Positions 13,109 through 21,890 of a stretch of 46,283 bases of DNA are shown here, piece after piece; position 1 is the stretch's first letter, and every line of letters begins with the position of its first letter. The notes below the pieces were generated by a model, which saw only the letters and a list, made by a program, of their open reading frames with translations, did not search any database and was not told the origin of the DNA. The stretch lies in IMG/VR virus record IMGVR_UViG_3300010354_007935, positions 1-46,283 of that record; one strand, given 5' to 3'. The position numbers and the translations under genes are program-made. This DNA comes from a virus.

Positions 13109-15774
13109 AGTTCAAATAAACTGTTAAATGTGTTCTTTTCTTCTGTGCTACTAATATTCCAGTTTAGGACACCAATAAGGTTTTCTAATTTCTTATCGAT
13201 AATAGTAGCTTCCATTTCGTCATGAGCAAATGGCAAGTCTTTGAACCATTGCGGTAAACGTAACTCGTCCACAGGATAAGCAACACTAGTAAACTCTAAT
13301 GGATTAGGTTTAAGTTTACAAACAATAACCTTAGCACCGTCAGTAATATTCATACTATACTTGTCACTGAACATGCGCTTTAATGTATTCCAGTTAATAC
13401 TAGCACGAACATGACCAGGCATGTTAGCTTTGCCTTGTTTCTTTTCCTTGCTTTCGTAATCGGTAATATTGTTGGCACGTTTAGGCGAACCTTTCTCCCA
13501 ACCTGGTCTTGCTTTAAATGCAATGCGGAACTCGCTAATGTAATCTAACACTTCTTGTTCTGTAGCACCAGTTAGTACCATTTCTAAAACTTTACTTAAA
13601 AAGTCTTGGATAAATTCTGGAGTATCGCTACGCTTAAGATCTAAGCCCATAGCTTTAATCTTACCGGGTTTGCCGTCTATGTCTGTACGCTTACCTTCTT
13701 TATCGTAATAAAGAACTGCATAACGCTTTTTAGTAATAAACAACGATTTACTGCCAACAATTTCACGCCCAGCTTTAATAACTTCTCCACGTGTCTTTGG
13801 ACAATGGAAAGCGTCAAGCATAAATTGAGGGAACGTTTCATTCACGTCGCTACCAATTTGATCATACAGTTGAATAACAGTTTCCTTATTCCACGGAATA
13901 AGACCTTTATCAATATCTTTTTGCAAAGTTTTATATGCACTAAAATAACAACTGTCAGTGTCGCCGTAGATAATTGCTTTACCTACATGGTTATACTCGC
14001 CGCAAACGATTTCATTAACTTTGGAAGCCATGTGCTTTGCAATCTGACGCCCAGTAAGAGTTGTAGATTGGCCGATACGTTTATCAAAAAAGCGACAGCC
14101 AGGATTAAGAATAGCCCCATAGAGGGAGTTGAGGTTAATTTTTTTGACAAGCTGTCGTTTGTCCCAGTATTCTTCTTCGATTTTATTTCCAGCATTTATA
14201 GCCTCCTTTAGTTTGGCCTGCATCTCTTTACGTTCTGCATACCAACGTTTTAGTAGCCCTGGAATAATACCTTCCTTTTCATAAGTGAAGATTGTGCCAT
14301 TTGCTGAAAGCATCCAGGGTTGATTGCTTTCAAAAATTAATCTATATGCTTCGGCGGCACTGAGCGCATCACTAGATCCATCTTCCCAGTCGATAGTAAT
14401 GTTGGTACCGATTTCTTCGTTCATTACAGCTTCGTACTCAAGACTGCCAAATTTGCCTTCCCAAGCAGCCGCAAAACTTTTACCTTTAGCAATTTGTTCT
14501 TGAATGTACTCTTCGGTCATTGTTTGGCGTAACTGACCAACAATAGTTTCTGGGCCCATGTTTAGCGCACGAATGGCACTAGGATAAAGACTGTTAATAT
14601 CTAATGAACCGACCCAATCGTGAATACCTTCTTTAGGATAAGCGACATACGCACCGGCAGCGCCTTCGTTATCCTCACGTTCACTCATTTTAGTTCTATT
14701 AGGAACAACAAAACCTCGCCGATGACTTTCGTTAATAATAGCCTGCTCTGTTACAGCCACGGCACCCATTGTTGTCTGTAGCAGTACAGTATTTTCATGT
14801 GCCAGTGTATTGGCAAGATCCAAGAACTTTAATTTTTTATCAAGTCTGTCCAATAGCGCACAGTCTTGACGGTTGTATTCGATGAACGTTTTGAAGTCAT
14901 TGTTGTAGAGTTGATCCAATGTACCTTCGTATTGCGTTTTGCGTTCACCAAGTTCGTATTCCGCGATAGCATCCAGTCGATAGGAGTGGCGTTCTTCATA
15001 TGTGTACTTTCTGTAAAGTTCTAAACTATCTAAATGAACACGACCAATAAAGTCGTATGTTGTAGCAGTACGACCAAATTTTTCGTATTCGCGCTTTTTA
15101 GGAAACTGATTAAACAAACAAAAACGTCTTGTATCTTCTTTGCTCAATACTTTTGTAACACGATTAACAGTATAGGGAATATCAAAGCCTTCGCTGTTCC
15201 AACCTGTTAAAATATCTGCATCTTCTATCAGTGTTAGAAATGTGTTTAACAAATCGCCTTCGTTGTCAAACAACATTGTATTAGGAAATTCTTCAACTTG
15301 TTTTTTAGCTTCTTCCATAGACATCTTTTTTGGCGGAATAGCCAAGCAGACCATAGTGTCTAGCCATTGTAGGTGAACAGCGATGGCAGTGATTGGCATA
15401 AAAGCATCATCCGGTGACGCATAACCACGTTCTGGATCGAAGTCCACCTCAATATCAAAAAATGCTACATTTAATTTGGGAGCATCTTGGTTGAGATAAT
15501 TTTCACTTAGACAAACGAAGATTGGATTAATGTCAGTTTCGTAAAGTGTCTTGCTACTGTTAATAGCCATTTCTTTACGAAGTTCTTTTGTGTTCTTACA
15601 AACAATACGGCTAACAGGATCTCCGTAAATCGAAGTATGTTTGCCCTTAGCATCTTTGTAATATAAGGTGTGTTTGACAGGAATGTCTCGAAATTCCCTC
15701 TCACCTTTTTTATTGCGTTCGACAATTTTGATGATATCATTATCGCGGTCGAACCACGCATCTACGTAACTCAT
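13105..15774 (-). CDS. 43: Family B DNA polymerase (T4 gp43-like)
   Basis: The replicative DNA polymerase with proofreading. The start at 15774 has AGGAG seven bases upstream; an upstream ATG at 15804 lacks one. The 889-residue protein has all expected motifs: Exo I FDIEVDF (about 107), Exo II NSEGFDIPY (about 193), Exo III YNRQD (300-304), motif A DINSLYPS (392-399), motif B KINLNSLYG (545-553) and motif C YGDTDS (603-608). A conserved C-terminal tail should bind the clamp. Length and domain order match T4 gp43 (898 residues). The leader has a sigma70-like promoter and a hairpin with an eight-base loop, as described separately. Confidence 0.97.
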   Translation of the reverse strand: MSYVDAWFDRDNDIIKIVERNKKGEREFRDIPVKHTLYYKDAKGKHTSIYGDPVSRIVCKNTKELRKEMAINSSKTLYETDINPIFVCLSENYLNQDAPKLNVAFFDIEVDFDPERGYASPDDAFMPITAIAVHLQWLDTMVCLAIPPKKMSMEEAKKQVEEFPNTMLFDNEGDLLNTFLTLIEDADILTGWNSEGFDIPYTVNRVTKVLSKEDTRRFCLFNQFPKKREYEKFGRTATTYDFIGRVHLDSLELYRKYTYEERHSYRLDAIAEYELGERKTQYEGTLDQLYNNDFKTFIEYNRQDCALLDRLDKKLKFLDLANTLAHENTVLLQTTMGAVAVTEQAIINESHRRGFVVPNRTKMSEREDNEGAAGAYVAYPKEGIHDWVGSLDINSLYPSAIRALNMGPETIVGQLRQTMTEEYIQEQIAKGKSFAAAWEGKFGSLEYEAVMNEEIGTNITIDWEDGSSDALSAAEAYRLIFESNQPWMLSANGTIFTYEKEGIIPGLLKRWYAERKEMQAKLKEAINAGNKIEEEYWDKRQLVKKINLNSLYGAILNPGCRFFDKRIGQSTTLTGRQIAKHMASKVNEIVCGEYNHVGKAIIYGDTDSCYFSAYKTLQKDIDKGLIPWNKETVIQLYDQIGSDVNETFPQFMLDAFHCPKTRGEVIKAGREIVGSKSLFITKKRYAVLYYDKEGKRTDIDGKPGKIKAMGLDLKRSDTPEFIQDFLSKVLEMVLTGATEQEVLDYISEFRIAFKARPGWEKGSPKRANNITDYESKEKKQGKANMPGHVRASINWNTLKRMFSDKYSMNITDGAKVIVCKLKPNPLEFTSVAYPVDELRLPQWFKDLPFAHDEMEATIIDKKLENLIGVLNWNISSTEEKNTFNSLFEL

Positions 15775-15811
15775 ATTTTCTCCTATGCAATTTACGGCTT
15801 GCAAATACCAA

Positions 15812-15835
15812 TTTGTTCATTTATGGCTGAACAAA
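15812..15835 (-). other. Inverted repeat in the gp43 leader
   Basis: On the minus strand TTTGTTCA and TGAACAAA form a perfect eight-base-pair stem around an eight-base loop (GCCATAAA). It begins at about the predicted transcription start and ends 37 bases before the polymerase ATG. T4 gp43 represses its own translation through a hairpin with an eight-base loop, but that one abuts the ribosome-binding site, so the parallel is loose. A 5'-terminal RNA-stabilising hairpin is an alternative. Confidence 0.55.
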
Positions 15836-15839
15836 CCTT

Positions 15840-15868
15840 ATTGTACAATATTTATTATAATTAATCAA
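15840..15868 (-). promoter_or_regulatory. Sigma70-like promoter for gp43
   Basis: Minus-strand -35 TTGATT (15863-15868) and -10 TACAAT (15840-15845) are 17 bases apart. An ATAAATA late-type box lies within the spacer. The element starts immediately after the stop of the SGNH gene and should produce a leader of about 59 bases. Confidence 0.6.
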
Positions 15869-15869
15869 C

Positions 15870-16772
15870 CTAGAACCCATGATATGGCCTGCCGCCTTCG
15901 GGCCATACTTGTTCTGGTGGCCAAAATTCTAAACCATATTGATTACGATATTTAGGTACTGTATAAGCATCCTTTAAAAATAAGCAATAATCGTTGCCAT
16001 CTTTTTTGATTGTTTCTAATTGTTCGATCCACAAAGATTGTTCTATAGGAACAGCACCTAAATTTAATTTTGGGCGTAAAAAATTATTGAGCCAGTTTAC
16101 ATACTGTTTAGGACTAGGATGCATTTCTCTATAAAGTTTACCCGGAGATTTAGCATCATTGAAATACCAATCTAATTCTGGAAAACGATTGGTATAAGTT
16201 GCAATTGGTTCAATCCAAAAATCTTTGTGATCTTCCCATATAGTTTTGTAATAGTTTGCAAACTGTGGAATTGCATCTCTAATATCTATTGGCTGGTTGT
16301 CCGGGAATACATCGCTACTAAGTTTACACCAATCACCGATGCTAGTCATATACCAAGTACAACCGCTAGATTTTAACAGTTCTTGTACAAGGATAACAGC
16401 ATTTAAACAATGCATAATGTATCCAGGTTCATGGAAAAAAACCTTAATCCAATCATCAGTGAACACATCTCTATTAGCTGGGTAAAACATATTCCCAGAC
16501 GTTTTCCAGCCTATTGCACTTGGACGTTTAGCACAAGTTGGGTTGTAGTAGTCGTGTCTTAAATGTGTAGTCCATTGAACTATAATTACATCATCTTTAG
16601 TAAAATGATATTTACTATGACACTCTGCTACACGTTCGGCAATACCACGACACCCTATACCAGTAACACCCCAATTTTCAAATTGTTCAAATTCTAAACC
16701 GAGGAAGTCTGCCCACGTTGGATAAAATTCAGTTGCAGTATAACTACAACCAAATGTAAACAATCTTGCCAT
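15870..16772 (-). CDS. SGNH/GDSL-like hydrolase
   Basis: This 300-residue protein opens with FTFGCSYT, the block I serine motif (Ser10) of SGNH hydrolases. A VVQWTTHLRH segment follows, and a candidate catalytic pair appears near the C-terminus in EMHPSPKQYVNWL, where the family has a D/E-x-x-H. It would hydrolyse an ester, for example removing acetyl groups from polysaccharide. No signal peptide is seen, so it acts in the cytoplasm or as part of the virion. It is coupled to the DsbA-like gene upstream through a TAATG stop-start. The substrate is unknown. Confidence 0.7.
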   Translation of the reverse strand: MARLFTFGCSYTATEFYPTWADFLGLEFEQFENWGVTGIGCRGIAERVAECHSKYHFTKDDVIIVQWTTHLRHDYYNPTCAKRPSAIGWKTSGNMFYPANRDVFTDDWIKVFFHEPGYIMHCLNAVILVQELLKSSGCTWYMTSIGDWCKLSSDVFPDNQPIDIRDAIPQFANYYKTIWEDHKDFWIEPIATYTNRFPELDWYFNDAKSPGKLYREMHPSPKQYVNWLNNFLRPKLNLGAVPIEQSLWIEQLETIKKDGNDYCLFLKDAYTVPKYRNQYGLEFWPPEQVWPEGGRPYHGF

Positions 16773-17029
16773 TAGATATGTTTTGTAATATCCAAGATAG
16801 CTTCGATTTCTTCCCAGTCTTCATTGTAGGCTTTCCAATCACCTTTGTGTGCAATCTTAATTGCTTTATTGATTACGCTGGGTTTGACTTGTAGTTCTTC
16901 GGCTACTGCTTTGACGGTGTCTTTAAGACCTTCTTGTAAGTCTTCGATTTCGCGCAGAACAGTCGAGCCTTCTGCAATCAATCTCTCTAGCTTTGCCTTT
17001 TCTTCCGGCCCGTATGAACGTCCACTCAT
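16772..17029 (-). CDS. dsbA: DsbA-like DNA-binding transcription accessory protein
   Basis: The 85-residue protein resembles the T4 DsbA/late-transcription accessory type found in marine T4-like phages. An N-terminal helix, EEKAKLERLIAEGSTVLREI, is followed by LNEGL-like and DTVKAVAEELQVKPSVINKA segments and a C-terminal IAHKGDW motif. The layout is helix-turn-helix-like. T4 DsbA binds double-stranded DNA near late promoters. The gene has its own promoter placed inside an inverted repeat, and an AGGAG ribosome-binding site in one arm of that repeat. Identity with T4 DsbA is by motif recall only. Its stop overlaps the SGNH start. Confidence 0.65.
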   Translation of the reverse strand: MSGRSYGPEEKAKLERLIAEGSTVLREIEDLQEGLKDTVKAVAEELQVKPSVINKAIKIAHKGDWKAYNEDWEEIEAILDITKHI

Positions 17030-17034
17030 AAAAA

Positions 17035-17083
17035 TGACTCCTAAGTTAAAAACTAATTGTATATTAGTTATCCTTAGGAGTCA
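17035..17083 (-). promoter_or_regulatory. Inverted repeat that can hide the dsbA ribosome-binding site
   Basis: A perfect 11-base inverted repeat (plus-strand 17035-17045 and 17073-17083) encloses a second, inner 7-base repeat (17051-17057 and 17063-17069). On minus-strand RNA that reads through from upstream, the 3' arm, which contains the AGGAG site (17038-17042), pairs with the 5' arm. RNA starting at the internal promoter lacks the 5' arm, so the site stays free. Confidence 0.75.
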
Positions 17084-17084
17084 A
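17056..17084 (-). promoter_or_regulatory. Sigma70-like promoter for dsbA within the inverted repeat
   Basis: Minus-strand -35 TTGACT (17079-17084) and -10 TACAAT (17056-17061) are 17 bases apart, with a start expected near 17049. The -35 overlaps the upstream arm of the repeat and the -10 lies in its inner stem-loop. Confidence 0.7.
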
Positions 17085-17097
17085 GTGTTAGGAAGTT

Positions 17098-19065
17098 TTA
17101 TTTTCCAGTTGGTGGTTCACCAAATGCACCGTATTGTGTTGCTGTAGGAGCAAACTCATCTGCCGCAAGAACTAACCCAGTTCCTTTTGGTTTGGTATTC
17201 TCGATAGCATCGATTGTGTCTTGTGCATCTTGTAAAGTAGCTATCACTGGTTCTTCTTCGATGTCGTGGAGTTCTCCCATCAATACTTTAATTTGTTTGA
17301 TTAATTCTGCTTGCTCGGATGTTGGAGCAGCAGGAGAACTTGCTGGTTCAGTTTTTGCTGGTTCAGTTTTTGCTGGTTCAGTTTTTGCTGGTTCAGTTTT
17401 TGCTGGTTCAGTGGTAGTAGTCGCTGGCTGTGCAGATTGACCACCAGTGCTGCCAGGAGCTGTTGGTTCAGCAGCCGGAGTTTCAGATCCACCACTTAAT
17501 CCTAAACCAGCGGCTGTTCCAAGCCCTGCACCTGCTACCGCAGTTTTAACTGGATTTTTTTGCGCTACTCGAGCAATTTTTGCTCCTGCAAGTGTCGGGC
17601 CGCTGCCTGATTTTAATGCATCTCGGTATGCTGCTGGACTTCTAGGAGAAGCTACGCCTTTGAAGAAATCACGAACACCCCGTGCAGCACCAACTCCTTT
17701 GGCAGCAAGTTTATCCCAGAAACCTTCGTCTAATATGACTTCTTTATCCCAGACACTTTCCCAGATAACTTGTTTAGTTAACTCATCGGTAATTTCTACA
17801 CCTTCAATATTGTATAAATTTCCGTCCCAGTCCAGTAAGTACTCGTCTTCTAATGTTTTTTCAATTTTAGACTTGGCTTCAATTAATTCTAAACGATTTC
17901 TAAAACTTGTTATTGATCCTACAACCGATTCCTTAGTTGGTTGTGCTCCGGAAGGAATCGCTCCATTTGGCCCAAATAATTCGCCTCTTCCGGCTTTATA
18001 GTCTCTTGCTTGATTAGCAGCCAATGCTGCCCAGGATACACCTGGAACCCATCCTAATCCGGCACCAAGACCAGCAATTGCAGCTCCGACCTTGTCACCT
18101 TCTTTCCAGCGACTGTAAGCATCAGCGGCATCTGCTGCCATACCTACACCAGGGATAACTCGCGCCGCAATTTTCTTTCCTAATGTTTTACCTGCCTTAG
18201 CAGCCGCAGTACCGGCAACTTTTTCTGCATTAGATACACCAGCAGCTTTAGCAACATTGTCTACCGCAGTTGGAGCTGTTGTGGGTGCAGCTGGTGCAGC
18301 TGGTGCTACATTTGCAGCTCGTTGTTGAGCTATTTTATCTCCCACTGTGCCAAAGTTAGTCAACGGTGTTCCAGGAGCCTTTGCAGTTTGTGCCATGGCC
18401 CTTTTGCGAATTAAATCTTCGGCTGAGTCGTTAAACCCTTCTAATGTATAGCCAAAACTTTCAATTAGCTCACGTGCAATGCTTTCTCGTCTGATATCTT
18501 GCAGAGAAAAATTACTTGCAGAATCTCCCATAGTGGCTTTTAGTTTTGCTATCAGGTCTCTTAATTTAGCTAATCTTTCTTTAATAAATGCATCACTGGA
18601 ATTTCTAGCAGATACTCTTGCACTATCACCTTTGACTTTGTTGAATTCTTGACCAGCTTTGCCGCCAGTTAATAAATCTGTTAGTCCAGCAGGCCCCTCA
18701 GCATTGCGAGGTACTAGGCCTAGTTTTTGTAATGGTTCCCAATCAGAAGGTGTTGGCGGCGCAATCTGAGGTTTTTCTCCAGTTTCTCCATCCATACGCT
18801 TGCTGGCAGCAACAACATATTCTCCCTTACTATTAAACAAACCAGGAAGTCCGTGCTGATCAGCAAGTTTAGAAAGTGCTATATCTCCAGCCGTTTTAGG
18901 ATCCCATGTTGTAAATCCAGTCCAGCCGCCTTTAGCTTTATCAGCGGCTGCTTTATCAGCGGCTGTTTTTTCGACAGTTGCAACTTGTTGCAATGTTAAT
19001 GCTTGCTCGTTTACTATTCTAGATTCAATAGATTCGAGTTTTGAAATTAATGATCTTATGTCCAT
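17098..19065 (-). CDS. Large low-complexity phage structural or internal head protein
   Basis: This 655-residue protein is not assigned a known enzyme fold. It opens with MDIRSLISKLESIESRIV, similar in style to the short helical leaders of T4 internal head proteins. Alanine-rich stretches, a glycine-rich helical module near 300-350 (IPGVGMAADAADAYSRWKEG), a second similar module near 455-525 and a run of TEPAK repeats near 553-577 follow. The glycine/alanine helices could be membrane-active, as in ejected phage proteins; this is inference. The next gene upstream shares its virion-protein character. It ends just upstream of the dsbA promoter. Confidence 0.72.
   Translation of the reverse strand: MDIRSLISKLESIESRIVNEQALTLQQVATVEKTAADKAAADKAKGGWTGFTTWDPKTAGDIALSKLADQHGLPGLFNSKGEYVVAASKRMDGETGEKPQIAPPTPSDWEPLQKLGLVPRNAEGPAGLTDLLTGGKAGQEFNKVKGDSARVSARNSSDAFIKERLAKLRDLIAKLKATMGDSASNFSLQDIRRESIARELIESFGYTLEGFNDSAEDLIRKRAMAQTAKAPGTPLTNFGTVGDKIAQQRAANVAPAAPAAPTTAPTAVDNVAKAAGVSNAEKVAGTAAAKAGKTLGKKIAARVIPGVGMAADAADAYSRWKEGDKVGAAIAGLGAGLGWVPGVSWAALAANQARDYKAGRGELFGPNGAIPSGAQPTKESVVGSITSFRNRLELIEAKSKIEKTLEDEYLLDWDGNLYNIEGVEITDELTKQVIWESVWDKEVILDEGFWDKLAAKGVGAARGVRDFFKGVASPRSPAAYRDALKSGSGPTLAGAKIARVAQKNPVKTAVAGAGLGTAAGLGLSGGSETPAAEPTAPGSTGGQSAQPATTTTEPAKTEPAKTEPAKTEPAKTEPASSPAAPTSEQAELIKQIKVLMGELHDIEEEPVIATLQDAQDTIDAIENTKPKGTGLVLAADEFAPTATQYGAFGEPPTGK
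17341..17410 (-). repeat. 15-base tandem repeat encoding TEPAK
   Basis: The 15-base unit TGCTGGTTCAGTTTT (plus strand) is repeated four times in perfect register from 17341 to 17400, with a partial fifth unit. It encodes five consecutive Thr-Glu-Pro-Ala(-Lys) units, probably a flexible charged linker. The identical copies suggest recent slippage. Confidence 0.9.
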
Positions 19066-20525
19066 TATTTTTTAGCCTTCTTTTTCTTTGCGATAGCAAT
19101 CGCTGCTTGTTGAGCTGCATTGGCTGCTTCGTTAGTTGGGACACAATTAGGAACAGTACGACCGTTCTTTTTCTTTGTTCCTACTGGCTTGTAACCTTTC
19201 CAGCAAGGGTTACTATTTTTTAAAGTTTTCTTTGCTTCGTCTAATGCATCAACTAGTGCGTCAACATCGGCAAGCTCATAAAAAGGTTTTTTATGTTTTT
19301 CTTTACCTTGCTTTTGATCTTTCTTTTTATCTTTGTGGGCGCCTGCACCAGTTTGCGGACGTAGAGGGCCTTGACGAGGTTTTTGTGTAACTGGAACTTT
19401 AACAGCATTTTTGTCTTCGTCGATTTTCGGAGCCGGATAATACATACCGTCTTTGCCTAGTTCAACGCTTACTGCTCCTAGCCCTCTTATTCCAATTGCC
19501 GCCGCTGGAATCTGAATGATTTCGCCGGTACCTGGGCCTTGTGCAGTTCTCCCTGCAAATTTATAAATTTTTCCATCGATATCAATAGTGTAAGGTTCAG
19601 GACCGTTTTTAAATCTTGGATCAAATCGTTTACTTAATGGAACTGTTGCCGGTGCAGGTTCTGGACTAGGTTGTGCTCCAGACGCCCTCATCTGATCAGC
19701 AAAACTTGGAGTTCTTGTTCCGTCAGGGTTAAAAGTTACACGTTCGCTTATATTTTTCTTCAAAACACTTTCAGCAATACGTTGACCGTATTGTCTTATT
19801 AATTGTTTACGTTCAGTTTGTTTAGATTGGAATTCATCTTCGACAACTGCTACATAAGTTTTGAAAACGCTTACTTCCTCTAATTTTTCTTTTTTAGGTT
19901 GTTGATAGTGTTTCATAGCCATTTGTACCGGTAAACTTACTTTATGAGGATTGGTACCTTCATTTAAATTAGCAACTTGTTTCATTGCACGATCGTAGGT
20001 TGCTTCTTTGCCTTTATTGCCCATGGCATACAAATCTTTTTGTGATATAGGATCGTCACCGGCGGCATGTGCGCTAGGAGTCCAAGACTTGCCTGTAATA
20101 CCTTTTTCTCGTTCCATACCTAACTTACCCAGACCCATGTTATAAGCGGCTTTCATGCTGACTTCTTTCCCGGACTTGTCTTTAGTTTGACTAATGCTCA
20201 TAGGGCCTGCGCCGTAGTTCTGTGTTACATTTCCAGTTACGTGATCTGTTTCTTGACTTAAACCGCCAAAGTTTGGAGTAGTCTGTTTTATTAGTTTTCC
20301 GTCGGCACTAAAAAGGCTGACTCCAGTACCGTCAGTTATTGAATAAGTTCCATCGGGATTAGTTGTTTTTCGAGTACCATCCCCTAAATCAACAGTATTT
20401 TCCACTACCGATTGATTAATATCAGATTCACTGACTATCCGAAGAAATTTGGCCATAGAGGAAGCACCTTCTACAGGCTTTGTTGAAGCACCGTCAAAGG
20501 CCTGTAGAATTTTCTTCATATCCAT
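19065..20525 (-). CDS. Phage virion-associated protein with the CWKGYKPVG motif
   Basis: The 486-residue protein is probably a virion component. The motif NPCWKGYKPVGTKKKNGR followed by VPNCVP near residues 440-470 recurs, as I recall, in structural proteins of marine T4-like phages, where the two cysteines may pair or bind metal. Other parts are an N-terminal Gly/Thr-rich region, a helical KTYVAVVEDEFQSKQ stretch (about 225-260), a short IDIDGKIYKFAG element (about 315) resembling the domain in the gene at 21887-22492, and a lysine-rich C-terminus. It starts with MDMKKILQAFDG behind AGGATAAAAAC. No enzymatic motif was found. Confidence 0.75.
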   Translation of the reverse strand: MDMKKILQAFDGASTKPVEGASSMAKFLRIVSESDINQSVVENTVDLGDGTRKTTNPDGTYSITDGTGVSLFSADGKLIKQTTPNFGGLSQETDHVTGNVTQNYGAGPMSISQTKDKSGKEVSMKAAYNMGLGKLGMEREKGITGKSWTPSAHAAGDDPISQKDLYAMGNKGKEATYDRAMKQVANLNEGTNPHKVSLPVQMAMKHYQQPKKEKLEEVSVFKTYVAVVEDEFQSKQTERKQLIRQYGQRIAESVLKKNISERVTFNPDGTRTPSFADQMRASGAQPSPEPAPATVPLSKRFDPRFKNGPEPYTIDIDGKIYKFAGRTAQGPGTGEIIQIPAAAIGIRGLGAVSVELGKDGMYYPAPKIDEDKNAVKVPVTQKPRQGPLRPQTGAGAHKDKKKDQKQGKEKHKKPFYELADVDALVDALDEAKKTLKNSNPCWKGYKPVGTKKKNGRTVPNCVPTNEAANAAQQAAIAIAKKKKAKK

Positions 20526-20529
20526 GTTT

Positions 20530-21864
20530 TTATCCTAATAGTCTTTGTGTTAGTTCTTTGATGCGAAGAACTTCTGCAGATTCTGCTAGGCTTTCTTTCA
20601 TAGCAGGATTTGTTGGACCAGGTGTGTTGGGACTCCACTCTTTACCTTTGTTAGGACCCGAAGTTACTTTAGGGTAACGTCCTGTCTTAGGATCTTTCTT
20701 TGGAGGAGCAGTTGCGCCGTCTGGGTTTTGAGGTATTGATTCTTGAACGCTAGAAGGTTCAGGTTGATTCCAATCACCTCCATGCTTTGCACCAGATTGG
20801 CCTTTGAATGGTTCTATTTTAGGTTTAGGTTCGCCAGTACCTGCATCTGCTTGGCTCATGCCTTTTTTCTTGCCAAGAATTTTGCCAATTGGCCCTGACG
20901 ACGAAGCTACTTTAGCTGGTAGAAAAGTTTCTTTTACTTTCTTTTCTTTTCCTGTGGCCTTCTTAATTGCAGCATCTTTGTTGTCCATATATTCTTTTGA
21001 ATCTGGTTCGTCCTTGCCGTCTTTGTCCATGTCGCCCTTGTCTGCTACAGCTTCCTTGACCTTTTTATCGTTCTTGGCAAATGGATTTTTCTTTTTATCA
21101 GCAACTGCCTTTTTCATTGGCTCTTTTTTGTTGCCGTCTTTGTCCATATCTAAAAAGTCTGGCTTAGCACCTTCGTCTAATTCTTTATCGTGCTTTTTCT
21201 TTTCTTTGTCAGCTTCCTTGTCAGCCTTTTGACTTTGCCAACCTTGAACCTTTGTTGCTTTAACTTTAGCACCGCTAGGTAATTCTACTTCGCGTTCAGA
21301 CTTCTTAGCCGGTTTACGGTCTTCGCTTTCGTCTAATTCTTTGTCGTGCTTCTTGCGCTCTTTGTCGGCTTCTTTATCGGCAGCAACTGACTTAGATCCT
21401 TGTACCCTTGTAGCAGGATGCTTCTTACCACTCTTGTCAGTCCAAGTAGTTTCTTTCTTTTTAGATGCTGGGCGATCTTCAGCTTCTTTTACTGCTTTAG
21501 TATCTTGCTTCTCGGCTTGAGCTTTCTTTAGCTCTTTCATTTTTTCTTTAGCTTCCATTAGTTTGTTTCTAATGACTTGCTTTTGTTCTTCAGAATACAT
21601 TTCTGCATCGTTTAGCTTTTCGCCATACTCGCTGAATTTCATTTCGTATTCTAGATAGTGATAAACACTAGCAACATAGTCAGCGGCTTTAGTAATCTTA
21701 GCTTGTACCCAAGCTTCTAGCTGATCTTCGTCTTGAATTTGTTTGAATAGTTTTAAGCTATAATTTGCTAGTTTAAACAAATCAGCTTTAGCCATAGCAC
21801 CTTCGCGGTCATGGCCTGCGTTTGGTGTAGTAGCTGGATTATCTTGTGGCATCATATCGTGCAT
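20530..21864 (-). CDS. Phage head-associated protein with calcium-loop-like motifs and charged repeats
   Basis: The start at 21864 is chosen because GGAG precedes it; an earlier ATG at 21912 lies inside the upstream gene and before the late promoter. The 444-residue protein has an N-terminal helical domain (KLANYSLKLFKQIQDEDQLE, about 30-90), then two copies of a 37-residue charged repeat ending DKELDE, then two D-M-D-K-D-G loops (about 239 and 278) resembling EF-hand or excalibur loops without the usual position-12 Glu. The C-terminus is rich in Pro and Gly and closes with LRIKELTQRLLG. It is probably an internal head protein; function is otherwise unknown. Confidence 0.75.
   Translation of the reverse strand: MHDMMPQDNPATTPNAGHDREGAMAKADLFKLANYSLKLFKQIQDEDQLEAWVQAKITKAADYVASVYHYLEYEMKFSEYGEKLNDAEMYSEEQKQVIRNKLMEAKEKMKELKKAQAEKQDTKAVKEAEDRPASKKKETTWTDKSGKKHPATRVQGSKSVAADKEADKERKKHDKELDESEDRKPAKKSEREVELPSGAKVKATKVQGWQSQKADKEADKEKKKHDKELDEGAKPDFLDMDKDGNKKEPMKKAVADKKKNPFAKNDKKVKEAVADKGDMDKDGKDEPDSKEYMDNKDAAIKKATGKEKKVKETFLPAKVASSSGPIGKILGKKKGMSQADAGTGEPKPKIEPFKGQSGAKHGGDWNQPEPSSVQESIPQNPDGATAPPKKDPKTGRYPKVTSGPNKGKEWSPNTPGPTNPAMKESLAESAEVLRIKELTQRLLG
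21172..21441 (-). repeat. Two-copy protein-coding repeat (DKEADKE-KKHDKELDE)
   Basis: Two diverged copies at 21328-21441 and 21172-21282 each encode about 37 residues: a SGxK...AT-VQG lead followed by ADKEADKE and KKHDKELDE. They lie in the middle of the head-associated protein. The copies differ at many synonymous positions, so this is an older duplication than the TEPAK run. Confidence 0.8.
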
Positions 21865-21883
21865 GGTAAACTCCGTTATTCTA

Positions 21884-21890
21884 TATTTAT
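21884..21890 (-). promoter_or_regulatory. Late-type promoter box ATAAATA
   Basis: Minus-strand GATAAATATAG lies about 20 bases before the ATG at 21864, as expected for a T4-type late -10 box. The TAA stop of the upstream gene is part of the box. Confidence 0.55.

Noticed and set aside
13804-14211. Plus-strand open frame opposite the DNA polymerase gene
   Set aside because: It is antisense to an intact, motif-rich polymerase, has no ribosome-binding site and shows no recognisable domain; similar shadows occur opposite other long genes.
17341-17410. Possible CRISPR-like array
   Set aside because: The units are direct 15-base repeats without spacers and are in frame within a gene.
17447-18001. 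Plus-strand Ala/Pro/Ser-rich open frame of 184 codons
   Set aside because: It is the complement of a low-complexity gene; its composition follows from the repeats on the other strand.
20990-21160. True EF-hand calcium-binding pair
   Set aside because: The DxDxDG loops lack the position-12 Glu and flanking helices of EF-hands, so only a loop-like motif is reported.
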